From assembly GCA_022539475.1 (NCBI GenBank), contig VCMS01000192.1, positions 43,046 to 107,045 of the forward strand: a stretch of 64,000 nucleotides of DNA, given 5' to 3'. A model generated the notes under the pieces. That model had not been told where the DNA came from, did not search any database, and saw only the letters and a program-made list of their open reading frames with translations. Position 1 is the stretch's first letter; the number at the start of each line of letters is the position of its first letter. Made by a program: the position numbers and the translations under genes. This stretch comes from Gracilaria domingensis. Its lineage: Eukaryota; Rhodophyta; Florideophyceae; Gracilariales; Gracilariaceae. This document shows positions 8,566 through 18,383 of this stretch, piece by piece.

Positions 8566-10791
8566 TCAAACAAATGGTTCTTTCACAGTGAGGTAAAGTC
8601 TTCCGTTCGACGGCATTCGATATCCAAATGTAGCCTCTCTCATGTCATTACCAAGAACCTTAGTCCAATCTTCCGTTGTCGTTTCAAAATTATGAAACTC
8701 GCTGGAATTGGTCCTCAAGACATGTTGCCTAACATCCCCCAGAACATTCTTTAAACACAGAGTTAGCAGTTGGGCAAACTTCTTTGTAAACAGTTTCTGT
8801 CTCTGGCCACCCCTTGACACATCCGTACTTAGAAGGCTCACAATCGTCAACACCCAAGCGTCCAAACGTGCGAGCAACAGTATTGTGCCATCTAAAAAGG
8901 TGCCCGTATCCTTGTCTTCTACATCATACCCAATAAACTCCTTCAGCACTTGTACCCCGACACGGTTTTGGAAGAACAAGTGTTGATCTTCCGTCGGCAT
9001 ATCCTCGACATTGTCCGCATTGGAGTACTTTAGACGAACAAATGGGGCTTTTCTCCACCATGAAGTGTTCGGTACACCATTTTCGTCAAGACGCAGTATG
9101 TTCTCCTGCGCTTCCTTCAACTGCATTGTGAGTTCGTCAGCATTCTCTTCTACCAGCTTTGTTCTTCTCCAAATCAGATCGTACCCCAGAAGCAGAAATA
9201 GTTTATCCCTCGTATTTCTCTTACGAACGCCCACGACGTCACTCATGGTCTGCCGCATTCTCTGCCTAAGGCACATATCTGCACAAAGTTCCAGTATACA
9301 CCTGTCGGTAAGAGATGCTTTTGTAATACCTTCCCAGCTCAACTCCTTCAACTCGCTTTCAACCATTTTCTTCAGCAAAGCATCTGGCCCCCCCTCTACC
9401 GACGGTGTGAACATGCCAAAGCTGCCCAAGAGCTCCACGGGGTTTTTAGGAACCATGTATGAACCACCTTCCTCCGGCTCAATAAGCCCTTCCCCACTCT
9501 CAGTTGCGTCTTCCACCTTCTCGGCACGGTTACCCCAATTTCGGGTGAGCGACTCACCTTCGAGCCATAGCTCACTTGTTTCTCTCCTTGCCCACGTCAG
9601 CATGTTGTGATACACTGCTCGAGCAACCCCTCGAAACTCGTCGCACACCTCAATTTTATGCTTATTTCGACCTGTCTGCCCAGGTTCACCAGCACGTGTA
9701 CTCCTATCTCCCTCCTGTTTCAGTGCCCCTCTTAGCCCTTCAATGACTAGATCCTTCTCTTCAAGCCTCTTTTTCAAAGCCGTACTCTGCTCTTGGGCGA
9801 CCTTCACTAGAATCCCCCGAACCATCAAGTCCTCTTGTAGCGTCTTAACCTTTTCTTTCAAGCAATTCCGTTCATTTAAAAGATCACGTCTGTTCATAGA
9901 GGTTGAATTCACACCGGTGTGGATATCTTCCGGTATTTCCCTAGCCTCTTCGGCGACAGGCCCCGGTAATGCCGCAGGATTCGGTGTTATTTCGTTATCG
10001 GAACTATCCTCATGTGCCATACCCTTAGACACGAGAGGCTGCAGGCGTTCTGTGTCCACCCTTGGCACGGCTCCGAGCTCCAACTCCCGTGTCTGTCCTC
10101 CTCCATGGCATGGTATGTCAGATGAATTGGGCCTCGTACGAGCTGTAACGGCCCCCGTTCTGGAAAGAGGGGAAGGTCGAGGAGTAACTTGTCTATCAGT
10201 GGTCTCTCGATTTCTTATTGTCTTTCTCCCTTGTCCGGACCCATTGCGAGGCATGATACGATTCATAGCGGCCCCAGTTCTAGAAGACAGGGAGGGACGT
10301 GACGATCTTAATATACTAGGGCTCTCACGACTTCTCGTCATTGCCCCTTGTTGTCCAGATCCACTGGGCGGCGTAACCCGCGCCCCAGTAGCTCCGGTCT
10401 TCGATATCGGCCGGAGACATGAAGGTTTTGGTGTCATACGAACCTCTTCGGTTCCAGTTGTCATGCCCTCCTGTCCTGACCCGCTGGGCCGAGTTACCTC
10501 ATCTTCTTGAGAAGCAGAGACAGATGCACGATTTGCATTATCGGCAGTTGACGGCACGACATCGTTCGCTGATCCACGAATTCTTGACGCAATCCCGGAA
10601 GACGCTTCGCTGCGAGATGGGCGAGAGAGTCCTGTAGAAGGACGCTCACTGACTCTCTCCTTCGTCGAGGACGACTTCCGTTTAGGAAGTGCGGTGGTTC
10701 TAGCCTGATTCGTATCATCCGATGCTCTTCTCTTCTTCTGTCCACTCTTGTTCCGCTGCGTACTATTTCGCTTTCTCGGCGTTATACCCAT
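8566..10791 (-). CDS. Uncharacterised coiled-coil transposon protein (copy A)
   Basis: Not recognised as any known family. I choose the ATG at 10,791 (MGITPRKRN), giving 741 residues. The longer open frame upstream runs through a poly-G/poly-C tract and looks noncoding. The first ~270 residues are basic and rich in S, T, R and P, and hold three diverged units centred on an SGSGQ-type motif (about residues 100, 143 and 185), which suggests a disordered nucleic-acid-binding region. A heptad-like coiled coil follows (about 298-360), then a ~380-residue region with no family I can name, well conserved in copy B. It lies between the convergent transposase gene and the methyltransferase-SET gene, in the same direction as the latter. 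A DNA-binding or assembly partner of the transposase, like the second protein of CACTA elements, is a reasonable but untested guess. Confidence 0.65.
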   Translation of the reverse strand: MGITPRKRNSTQRNKSGQKKRRASDDTNQARTTALPKRKSSSTKERVSERPSTGLSRPSRSEASSGIASRIRGSANDVVPSTADNANRASVSASQEDEVTRPSGSGQEGMTTGTEEVRMTPKPSCLRPISKTGATGARVTPPSGSGQQGAMTRSRESPSILRSSRPSLSSRTGAAMNRIMPRNGSGQGRKTIRNRETTDRQVTPRPSPLSRTGAVTARTRPNSSDIPCHGGGQTRELELGAVPRVDTERLQPLVSKGMAHEDSSDNEITPNPAALPGPVAEEAREIPEDIHTGVNSTSMNRRDLLNERNCLKEKVKTLQEDLMVRGILVKVAQEQSTALKKRLEEKDLVIEGLRGALKQEGDRSTRAGEPGQTGRNKHKIEVCDEFRGVARAVYHNMLTWARRETSELWLEGESLTRNWGNRAEKVEDATESGEGLIEPEEGGSYMVPKNPVELLGSFGMFTPSVEGGPDALLKKMVESELKELSWEGITKASLTDRCILELCADMCLRQRMRQTMSDVVGVRKRNTRDKLFLLLGYDLIWRRTKLVEENADELTMQLKEAQENILRLDENGVPNTSWWRKAPFVRLKYSNADNVEDMPTEDQHLFFQNRVGVQVLKEFIGYDVEDKDTGTFLDGTILLLARLDAWVLTIVSLLSTDVSRGGQRQKLFTKKFAQLLTLCLKNVLGDVRQHVLRTNSSEFHNFETTTEDWTKVLGNDMREATFGYRMPSNGRLYLTVKEPFV

Positions 10792-10828
10792 GTTGTGGAG
10801 ATAAACAGGGTAATGAAACGAAATTGTT

Positions 10829-10858
10829 GGGGAGGGGGGGAGGGGGTGGGGGGGGGGT
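10829..10858. repeat. Poly-G-rich tract upstream of the coiled-coil gene
   Basis: About 30 bases, almost all G on the plus strand, interrupted by A and T. It lies 40-70 bp upstream of the chosen start on the minus strand. The matching tract in copy B is shorter by a few G, as expected for a slippage-prone run. Confidence 0.8.
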
Positions 10859-11085
10859 GCATGGTTCAGATATTCCGGGAGACTCCGCAGTTCCTGCTTT
10901 TTAGGAATTTGAGGTGCCCAATGGGTCGCAAATATCGCCGTTACAGATGAAGAGCTCCAGTGTACATGTACAACAACGCGTATTGCAGGCAGCTGCAACA
11001 CTCACAAGCATATTTACTTTCTATTTGGTACTGAACTCATATATTGCTCCAATGTCAGAGCCCAGTCCCAGGCGTACTGCTCTCC

Positions 11086-14000
11086 TTAGTTGAAATACAA
11101 CTCTTCGCCCCTCTCAATATCTCTTACTGCTCTACAACGAAGTAGAGCATAGTTAGAAAGGTCTGACTTGAACTGTATCACGGACTTCGCTTCCACCACC
11201 TGCACATTGGCACTTCGAGTCCTGTTTGACCGGGGCTCCGATAAATCGGGATCCCCGGCATGATATCCGGCGTCGTTAATGTAGCCCCCGATACAAAAAG
11301 GCGCCGGGACAATGTAGACTTCGCTCTCCTTTCTATCCTGAGCCTGTCCTGGTCTGTTCCTCAGGTGCAGAAACTCCGTACCAGTCACAGTGACCATCAT
11401 AGAAAACAACTTGTACCGCACTGGAGTTGCTCCGAGACAGCCACTTCCATACGTTAAGTGTCTTTCCTTCCGGTTCGTCAGATCCGTGTATACCAAAGTT
11501 CCATAGAAATGACAGATAGTTTCCCCAGCCAATATCTTATGTTCCGTGAACACCCCCATACCAGCACGGGGATGTCGGATCTTAGAAGATGCTATATGTA
11601 AGCGATAGCGATTGGCTTCAACAGTCAACAGCATATGCATATCCATAAGATTCAGAGCTCCTCGGTACTTCCCCTCCCAAAGATCTACAGTACGCTGTCC
11701 ACACTTCTCGACAAAGTCCCAGTCCTTCCAGTATCTTCCTAGGAACTGAGTAATATGTCCAGGCATCACTTGGTACTGGGGGTAACCAAATGGAGCCTCC
11801 CATTCAAGCCGACCTCGGTCCCGATGTGGAACCCGTTCATAGGTCGTTGAAGCCGCATCCACCACCTCCTGTTCAACCAGGATGTCATTCTTCCCCCCGC
11901 GAATAACTTCGGCCATAAGAGTCGTTAGATGGTGCTTCGCATGGCTGAAGCATGGCCTATTCCTCTCGCACCCCAAGAACTTCCTATGCTTTGTCAGCGA
12001 TAGGCACGCCATACCCGTAGAAAAAGTTCCCGCGAACATGTCCATGACAAGATCACCCGGTCTTGTGAAGCGACATATCAACTCCTTCATCAACTCCCTC
12101 GACTTCTGCTCCGGTCTTATGTACTGCCCACCTGGTACTGAGCTACCTGGCTCATGTACCTTCCATGTCAACCACTCCCCCGCCCTCGGTTTGGGCACCC
12201 GGTCAATTACATTCCTGTTAGCCGGGAAAGTGGAAGGAATGAAATTGTTCTCCTCAAATGGAGTAAGACTGGCTTCCTCCGATGGTCGCAATCCACGCTT
12301 CACCCCATGAACGGCGTACTCCGTTACGGGCTGTATCCCAAACTTCCGTGGATTCCCTCCAACATTACTGCGATCCCGGATGAACACCAGTGGATTCGCA
12401 TCCACTTTAAACGAAGGCATGAGTTCTGGTTTACCTTCGCTTCCAGCTTCATCTTTCGTACTCGCCGTTTCCGAAAGTATCCTGTGCCACACATGAAACT
12501 GTGCCATGGCACAGAATATAATGAAGTGCCCACCTGACCGAAGCGCGGAACTTATTAAGTCAGTCGTACGGATCATGTCTTCCTCACTGAAGACATCGTG
12601 ACCACTATTCCGTTTGTTCCTCTTCCTTCGAGTGTTAAATGGAGGGTCTGTTAGGACAAGCTGTGCCTCACCCCATAAAATCTCACTCTGATTCACAAAC
12701 GTTTCGTGTGTGTGCCTCAGGTCCTTCATGTCACAGTTGTACGCTACAAAGTGTGACTTTCTCATCCCCTTCCACACCTTGTCCATATTCATTCGAAGGA
12801 GACTGGATATCCCCTTCATGGGCGGCTCAATACCAGTCTTTTCGATGTTGTAATCGGCAACCCGAGATTCATGCTCCGCAAGATTCACCGGCTTCTCGAA
12901 GTCGTCGCTATCGGAGCTCACGAGGTTCATATACTCTCGACGAGGTGGGGGTGGGGCAGACTTGGTCGAAGAAGGTTCGGCATTACCGGAAGCTTTAGGG
13001 GTTTTCGTCAGTTCAATATCAGGTTTCGCGTGCATGCCGACATGGAACCCTGCCGCATGACGCATATCCTGTATCGGTTTCCATAGCAACTCCGAAAACT
13101 TCTGAAATCGAGCAGGCAACTCACCGGAGTCAGAGCTAGATACGGTATCCATCCGTATCTCCGAAAACTCTATCCAGTTCCTCATCTGATTAACCCGTAA
13201 GCTATAGAGGCTATCGTGGGTGCATATGGTTTCGAGGTCTGTCAAAAACTCCTTAGCCAGTATTCGCAGGTTTGTATCGCATTCATCACTCAAGGTCTCC
13301 ACCGATCCACTAGTACTGCTCTGTGGCACATCCTTTGTGTTGAATCGAGTACTCTGGCTCGGCGGGGCATAACCAGACTCCCGTGTCTCTAGCGCCGTAT
13401 ACTTCAACGTCTGCATATTCATGTAAATGTATGGTTTCACCATGTGCTGAACGTTCGTGTATCCAAGATGTGCCGCAAAACAACTCCATGTCCATACGAC
13501 CTCACTGATAGCGAATCCCAGTCGATCACAGTTGTCTTTAGAGAACGACGTAAAAGTGGGTATGTACACAGATGGTGCATGGTTCACTTTTCGTTTCTTT
13601 TTCGGTTGTTTCTTCTTCATCATTCGGATGTTGTCGTTCTCTCCCATTATGTGGCCGAGGTATGATAAGTATATAACGACCTCAAATGGGTTCACAGCTG
13701 TTGGTGGGATGAACACTGTCGTCTTCAGAACCTGCTTTCTCCTGGTCATGAAATAACCAACCAGGCATCGCACCGGTAGGTATATACCCATATCCATAGA
13801 GAGAAGGAAAAAATCGCGCAGTCTCTGGTCCTCATCCCCGTCCTTCTTGTCAAGAAGCTTCGTTACAAGATATCGTTGTTCCACAGGTTTGTTATTCACA
13901 ACACTCTTTCGCAGCTGTTGCAGTGTCAAGTTCTGCAGGTTCTTGGAGTTAGTGGCCTCCTCAAACATCTTCCTTGCCTCCGGAATATCCTTATAGTTCT

Positions 14001-14178
14001 CGGCGCAGAACTCTATTAACCCTCTAAACCCCACGTCCCGTGGCCGATCAGGGCCTCCATCGCTGTTTGCCAAAGCATCGTGAAGAACCAAGAAAAGTCT
14101 GACATATGCATGGAACGCCGGAGGCGGAGCACTCATGTCGATAGGATGTATCTCCTCTCCAAGATCGGTGGAATCCAT
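11086..14178 (-). CDS. DNA amino-methyltransferase fused to a SET domain (copy A)
   Basis: One 1030-residue frame carries two methyltransferase folds. The DNA methyltransferase half shows LVLTDPPF (about 509-514; motif IV, the DPP[YFW] catalytic loop of N6-adenine/N4-cytosine enzymes) and, further on, VMDMFAGTFSTG (about 711-722; motif I, S-adenosylmethionine binding). The order IV then I is that of the beta class. The last ~165 residues look like a SET domain: HPRAGMGVF (about 866), GGYINDAGY (about 965), which replaces the usual NHS block, and the terminal DIERGEELYFN. The frame stops there, with no post-SET cysteines. The N-terminal ~480 residues are unassigned. It is likely nuclear and could methylate element DNA and a histone or other lysine. 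Whether the target base is adenine is inferred from DPPF. The start is about 30 bp downstream of a TTTAAA box. Copy B of this gene is a pseudogene. Confidence 0.75.
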   Translation of the reverse strand: MDSTDLGEEIHPIDMSAPPPAFHAYVRLFLVLHDALANSDGGPDRPRDVGFRGLIEFCAENYKDIPEARKMFEEATNSKNLQNLTLQQLRKSVVNNKPVEQRYLVTKLLDKKDGDEDQRLRDFFLLSMDMGIYLPVRCLVGYFMTRRKQVLKTTVFIPPTAVNPFEVVIYLSYLGHIMGENDNIRMMKKKQPKKKRKVNHAPSVYIPTFTSFSKDNCDRLGFAISEVVWTWSCFAAHLGYTNVQHMVKPYIYMNMQTLKYTALETRESGYAPPSQSTRFNTKDVPQSSTSGSVETLSDECDTNLRILAKEFLTDLETICTHDSLYSLRVNQMRNWIEFSEIRMDTVSSSDSGELPARFQKFSELLWKPIQDMRHAAGFHVGMHAKPDIELTKTPKASGNAEPSSTKSAPPPPRREYMNLVSSDSDDFEKPVNLAEHESRVADYNIEKTGIEPPMKGISSLLRMNMDKVWKGMRKSHFVAYNCDMKDLRHTHETFVNQSEILWGEAQLVLTDPPFNTRRKRNKRNSGHDVFSEEDMIRTTDLISSALRSGGHFIIFCAMAQFHVWHRILSETASTKDEAGSEGKPELMPSFKVDANPLVFIRDRSNVGGNPRKFGIQPVTEYAVHGVKRGLRPSEEASLTPFEENNFIPSTFPANRNVIDRVPKPRAGEWLTWKVHEPGSSVPGGQYIRPEQKSRELMKELICRFTRPGDLVMDMFAGTFSTGMACLSLTKHRKFLGCERNRPCFSHAKHHLTTLMAEVIRGGKNDILVEQEVVDAASTTYERVPHRDRGRLEWEAPFGYPQYQVMPGHITQFLGRYWKDWDFVEKCGQRTVDLWEGKYRGALNLMDMHMLLTVEANRYRLHIASSKIRHPRAGMGVFTEHKILAGETICHFYGTLVYTDLTNRKERHLTYGSGCLGATPVRYKLFSMMVTVTGTEFLHLRNRPGQAQDRKESEVYIVPAPFCIGGYINDAGYHAGDPDLSEPRSNRTRSANVQVVEAKSVIQFKSDLSNYALLRCRAVRDIERGEELYFN

Positions 14179-14207
14179 CGCTTCAGCGCAAACAACGGAG
14201 GCGAGCC

Positions 14208-14213
14208 TTTAAA
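14208..14213 (-). promoter_or_regulatory. TATA-like TTTAAA box of the methyltransferase-SET gene
   Basis: TTTAAA lies about 30 bp upstream of the ATG at 14,178 on the minus strand, at the inner end of the palindrome arm. The same box, in the inverted arm, precedes the ParB-like gene at 61,840-61,845. Its promoter role is inferred from position. Confidence 0.45.
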
Positions 14214-14564
14214 TGGCGACTTACGCTGGGCACCCCCGCTTTCGGCAGCTCCTCCCAGCGCACTGCCAGTCTCGTCCGTGTCCGTGTCCGCTCAGTGCGA
14301 TAGCGTCGCGTGTCGGAACGATAGCGTCGCGTGTCGGCCACGTCGCGATTCGGAGCTATTGCAACGGTCCCGTATTGTGCTAAAAGTCGCGGATCAAGTG
14401 GGTGTGAAGCGCTAGTTTTCTCTAGTTTGATATATGTGCACGGCGTGTGCAGCGAAATCACTGCCGGAAGTGCCGGGAGGAGTGTTTTGGGAGGTCTCCG
14501 GAAGGCGCCAGAATGTGGCCAGAACGTGCCCGCGGGCGGGAGGGGTCGGTCGTGTTAGGGTAGC

Positions 14565-14672
14565 TACCCTAACACGACCGGACCCCCCCGCCCGCGGGCA
14601 TAAAATCGCACATTTTTCAAAAAATCGTCCAAAACGTGCCCGCGGGCGGGGGGGTCCAGTCGTGTTAGGGTA
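14565..14672 (-). repeat. 108-bp palindrome-spacer unit, inverted relative to copy B
   Basis: Starts TACCCTAACACGACCG and ends with its complement, so it has inverted termini. The centre (TCAAAAAATCG on this strand) is asymmetric and shows the orientation, which is the reverse of the copy B unit (61,407-61,513). Its flanking dinucleotides (GC left, CC right) equal GG/GC when inverted, so they belong to the unit. Confidence 0.85.
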
Positions 14673-14674
14673 CC

Positions 14675-15040
14675 TACCCTAACACGACCGACCCCCCCCC
14701 CCCCCCCCGCCCGCGGGCACGTTTTGGACGATTTTTTGACACCCTCCGGAGACCTCCCAAAACACTCCTCCCGGCACTTCCTGTACCCACTGCGTCACCT
14801 CAGTGCACCATCCCAGAAATTAGGGAGTGTCTGGAGGGTGGAGAAGACGGGATGGTCACCTCAGTGCACCATCCCGGAAATTAGGGAGTGTCTGGAGGGT
14901 GAAGATGACGGGATGGTGCACTAAGGTGACGCAGTGGGTACAGGAAGTGCCGGGAGGAGTGTTTTAGGAGGTCTCCGGAGGGTGCCAGAATGTGCCCAGA
15001 ACGTGCCCGCGGGCGGGGGGGGGTCGGTCGTGTTAGGGTA
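14675..15040. mobile_element. ~366-bp foldback (MITE-like) element with 61-bp tandem repeat
   Basis: Long inverted arms (about 130 bp each, from TACCCTAACACG to the GTGCACCATCCC region) enclose two copies of a 61-bp unit (about 14,796-14,917). The outer ends match the transposon arm, including the CACTCCTCCCGGCACTTCC block. It has no coding capacity and is probably a non-autonomous derivative of the large transposon. Confidence 0.65.
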
Positions 15041-15528
15041 GGTACCCTAACACGACCGACCGCCCCCGCCCGCGGGCACGTTTTGGACGATTTCTTGAAA
15101 AATGTGCGATTGTATGCCCGCGGGCGCGGGGGTCCGGTCGTGGTAGGGTAGCTACCCTAACACGACCGACCATCCCCGCCCACGGGCACGTTCTGGCCAC
15201 ATTCCGGTGCCTTCCCGGGACCTCGCAAAACACGCCGCCGCGCAGTGATTTCGCTACACCCGGCCGCCGGTACGTTGGCGCCGCTGTCCACGTGTATTTG
15301 CGGGAGTAGGCTGTACATGGAAGTGAATGAGTGTACTCTTGACTACTATGCAAAGCATTTGAAGAGCATGATTTGAGAACGCGACCATTGCTCGCGTGAG
15401 TCATCATTGCGCGAACTCCACGACTCTAAAGCGTACAATCAGTGTGCGAGCGGCCACGGACAGGACACGGACGAGACTGGCAGTGCGGTGGCGTCGCTAC
15501 GGCACCCCTCCCTCAGGAGAATCAGTCG

Positions 15529-16950
15529 ATGGCTCCGCTCCACCCCTCGCAGGGGCATGATCCTGCCGCTGTGGCGTGGAACTCTGAACACCCGATGCTG
15601 GTCACCGTCACCCCTGAGGGTTGGATATCCCGAGAATCGATGGAAGTGCGCGACCCGAAGGTGGATCCCCTCATGTACTCACGGGCTCCGTGGTTTCACC
15701 CTGACGCGGTGCGTAACGATGCTTTGATCGACTCCTACTCGGAGAACGGTGTCCTCCCTGGCAGGATTCCTATGGAGATGGTTCGTTGCTCCGATTAGTG
15801 GGGTCGCTGCGCGCTAGCGCTATATCACTTGTACCGGAATCGCGGTGAATCGGTGAATGCCGCTCGGGCGGGAATGACGAAAGTGGTGTATCACCGCATT
15901 GACCGTACGCGGCACGAGCATCTCATCCCCCAGAGCTATGGGTTTGACCCGGCATTATACCGTACCTACGGTGAGGTATCGTACGGTGACGGCCTAGCTA
16001 TCTTTCCTAAACAGGAGTATCGGGGATCAGTGGTACGAATTGAGCGTGACATGCTCGTGTGGAGCCTTCCCATTCTTCGGGCTGAGTTCCGCTGCTGACG
16101 CAGGAAGCATCTCCAAGCGGAGTTTGACAAACGGCTCAAGTTCGAGCGTAAGGCGCGTTCCCGACACGGGTTTCTTCTGCCATACAAGAATGTGGAGATC
16201 GAGCGCCTGCGCCAGGATGCGAAACCTAGCAGGTATGCTCCGCTTCCTCCATGGTGGAGTATAGTCGAGGTACCCGGTGGGTTCTTTGCTGAGATGTCAA
16301 TCTCGGTGTATTACCTCGGGTCCAAGTTGATCGGAAACCCCCAGTCGGGGTATTGGTCCCTTTTCCTGGCGGAATGGGCTGCCCGTGTGGCGGCGCATCT
16401 GCTTTGGAAGGTGTACGACAATCACCGTTTGTAGTATATCCCTCCTCTGTTGAGGAACGTCATGAGAAGACTGGATTTGTACATCCCTCTGGGATATGAG
16501 CGGAACGTCACTGAGTTGAACGCTCTCTTGGAGGTCCTGGACGCGATTAACTGGAACCAGATCCCCTACGAGAATCAACCTGAGCAGCAGGAAAGGGCTG
16601 GTGCCTACAACCATTCTCCACGAAAGATGCATCCGCCTGCCGGAAACTTCGTCTATTACGACCCGCGCGAGGGTGTTCCCGTCTCAAAGGAGCAAGCTCT
16701 CGCGTTGTCCAACACCATTCGAATGGTTCCGATGGGGCACCCCGCAGGGTTCATGTTCAGCGACGATTATGAAGCTCCCATTGCCTGGGATGATCTGGGG
16801 TTGGATGTGGAAGAGGTGGATGCCCACGGGATGGGTCAGCCATTGGTAGCGGCAGCTCCGACGGCGGGAACCGCGCCAGCGGCGGCACCAAAAGGTGGGC
16901 ATGTAGCTCCTGTAGGTCGGCAGGTACCGGCTGGGCCGGTGGTACCATAA
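15529..16950 (+). pseudogene. Second broken copy of dispersed gene family X
   Basis: Matches the minus-strand region 1-1051 over its first ~800 bp and then continues for another ~600 bp not present at the window edge. Frames change at about 15,798 and 16,098. The last piece (about 16,450-16,950) encodes a segment with RNVTELNALLEVLDAINWNQ and an Ala/Pro/Gly-rich end. The function is not recognised. It directly follows the decayed transposon arm at 15,487, so the arm was probably truncated here. A capsid-like or accessory protein of a mobile element is possible, but nothing in the sequence proves it. Confidence 0.5.
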
Positions 16951-18383
16951 CCTCAACGGGTGAAGGCACTTCGCCAAAGCTTACTGGCCCTGGGAGTTCA
17001 GGTTTCTCCGGGAGTAGCTGATCCACGCCAGATGGCGGCGTTTGCGGCTAACCAGCTCCCGCTCGTGCAGGGCGGCTCGGATGCCGCTGTTCCCTCCACA
17101 GGAGGTTGAGGTAATTCCGAGAACCGGAGTGATACGATATCCATACGGACGACTTCTGCAGACAGAGATGAGAAATAAACACCAACTAGCGGTAACTTCT
17201 GACTTCATCTCTTCCTCTCATGGGACTCTGCTCTTCGTCCTGAGCTTTTTCTTCTTCTTCTACTCCCTGGTGGGAGTTATTCTCGACTTCATTTTCTTCT
17301 TCACTCAATTGAGTATCTTGACACCGTATATCGGTGGTAAATTGAACCGGTAACCGGTGTGAAACCGTAGTTCGGTGATGTACTGTACCGTACCCCTCAC
17401 GTCGGGGTTCTGCATCTTAAGTACGCTCTAGGAGGTATGCAGTCCAGCCATGGGGCTGGCTATCCAACATCCTAACCCATGACGGGTTACCCTACCTGGG
17501 CGTTGTCTGAGTTCCCCGGGGGGGGCGTTCTTCGTTTTCCTATGGTAGGAAAATATTTTAGACCTCGGGAGGTGTGCGACAGGTTCGTAGGTGTCCTCTG
17601 TGGGCGAGTATCCGTACCATCAGACCTGATACAGTATCTCCCCTTCGGGATCGTAGACATGACGCACCAGGCGTTCCACCACAAATTCCTGTGGGTAAGT
17701 GTTGACCTTCTTGGTGTCTTTGCGGCTCCCCTCCATTGTGGGGCTTGCTGTGGCTACCCTTCGGGTGGGCCTTCCGACGCGAGACGGTAGTAAGCTACCC
17801 TTGAATGGTGTTTGTTCGGCAGGCTCTTTGCGACAATCCGCAGCTGCGGAGTTGGGAAGAGTTCGCGGGCAACCGCTCGAAATCGGCGAGAGTGGTATCA
17901 TTCGGGAGCGTTCCACGCGCTGAGTGCAATTAACCTTGCGAGGTGTTCCATGAACGTTGAACCGCGCTGCGCTAGCCTCTCGGACTGAGCTCCACTTTTC
18001 CGCTCCGGGAGTACGCGGTTAAGGCGGGGATGGCAGCAAGTCGCGCGCCGTGGGCCCGGCTGCGGTTTAACCGAGATCGGTGAAGTCCCATTGGGCGGGG
18101 ACGGATACGCCTGCGTGGCGCGTGCCACGGAGCTCCACCAGTGATGGCTGGTTACTCAACGGCTCGCCGTGTCGATACCCTAAAACGCGGTGCGGTGTGG
18201 CGACAGCTGTACCTTTTCCCGAAAAATTGGGAGGTTGTTCCGCAATTGCGGGTTGCGTGCGCCACGCGCCTTTGGGTGTCATTTCGCGGCGAGCGAGCTG
18301 CACGTCGGCCCCCTCAGGGTTCCATATGCCGCAGTCCTTCTAAGAGGTGCCACACATCCACAGTGTTACTTCTTCTTATGCTT
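16951..18383. other. No supported gene
   Basis: A hydrophobic open frame at 17,042-17,353 and several short GC-rich frames are present, but none has a recognisable domain. The stretch lies between family X and the 3' side of the minus-strand Ty3 element, so it may hold that element's 3' LTR. I could not find a matching second LTR upstream of gag to confirm this. Confidence 0.4.

Larger units (their letters stand above)
3387..14562. mobile_element. Large Plavaka/CACTA-like DNA transposon, copy A
   Basis: This block is nearly identical to 50,637-61,404. The match starts abruptly at TCGTCTGTCTC on the left, with unrelated flanks, and reaches the TTAGGGTA palindrome on the right. It holds a transposase gene (plus), an uncharacterised coiled-coil gene (minus) and a methyltransferase-SET fusion gene (minus), with 1.8 kb of hairpin-rich noncoding DNA at the left. 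All three genes are open in this copy. The left boundary is defined by comparison with copy B. No terminal inverted repeat matching the right end is seen at the left, so the true ends, and whether the element continues past the palindrome into a ParB gene as in copy B, are open. Copy A is about 400 bp longer, mostly from one extra segment at about 4.16-4.53 kb. Confidence 0.8.
14201..15487. repeat. Nested palindrome cluster at the right end of copy A
   Basis: Four junctions of the form TTAGGGTA-NN-TACCCTAA occur at 14,563 (GC), 14,673 (CC), 15,041 (GG) and 15,151 (GC). They separate five blocks: the left arm, containing the methyltransferase-SET promoter (14,201-14,562); a 108-bp unit (14,565-14,672); a foldback (14,675-15,040); a second 108-bp unit (15,043-15,150); and a decayed right arm (15,153 to about 15,268, plus a fragment at about 15,450-15,487). 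The arms carry GC-rich CCCGCGGGC stems. The second 108-bp unit has the same orientation as the unit in copy B and the first has the opposite orientation. Confidence 0.85.

Noticed and set aside
10792-11001. 70-residue N-terminal extension of the coiled-coil protein
   Set aside because: Runs through a variable poly-G/poly-C tract that differs in length between copies, and would shift frame in copy B.
14541-14720. True telomere or telomere-derived array at the TTAGGGTA motifs
   Set aside because: TTAGGG occurs singly within palindromes, not in tandem; kept only as a possibility in a finding.
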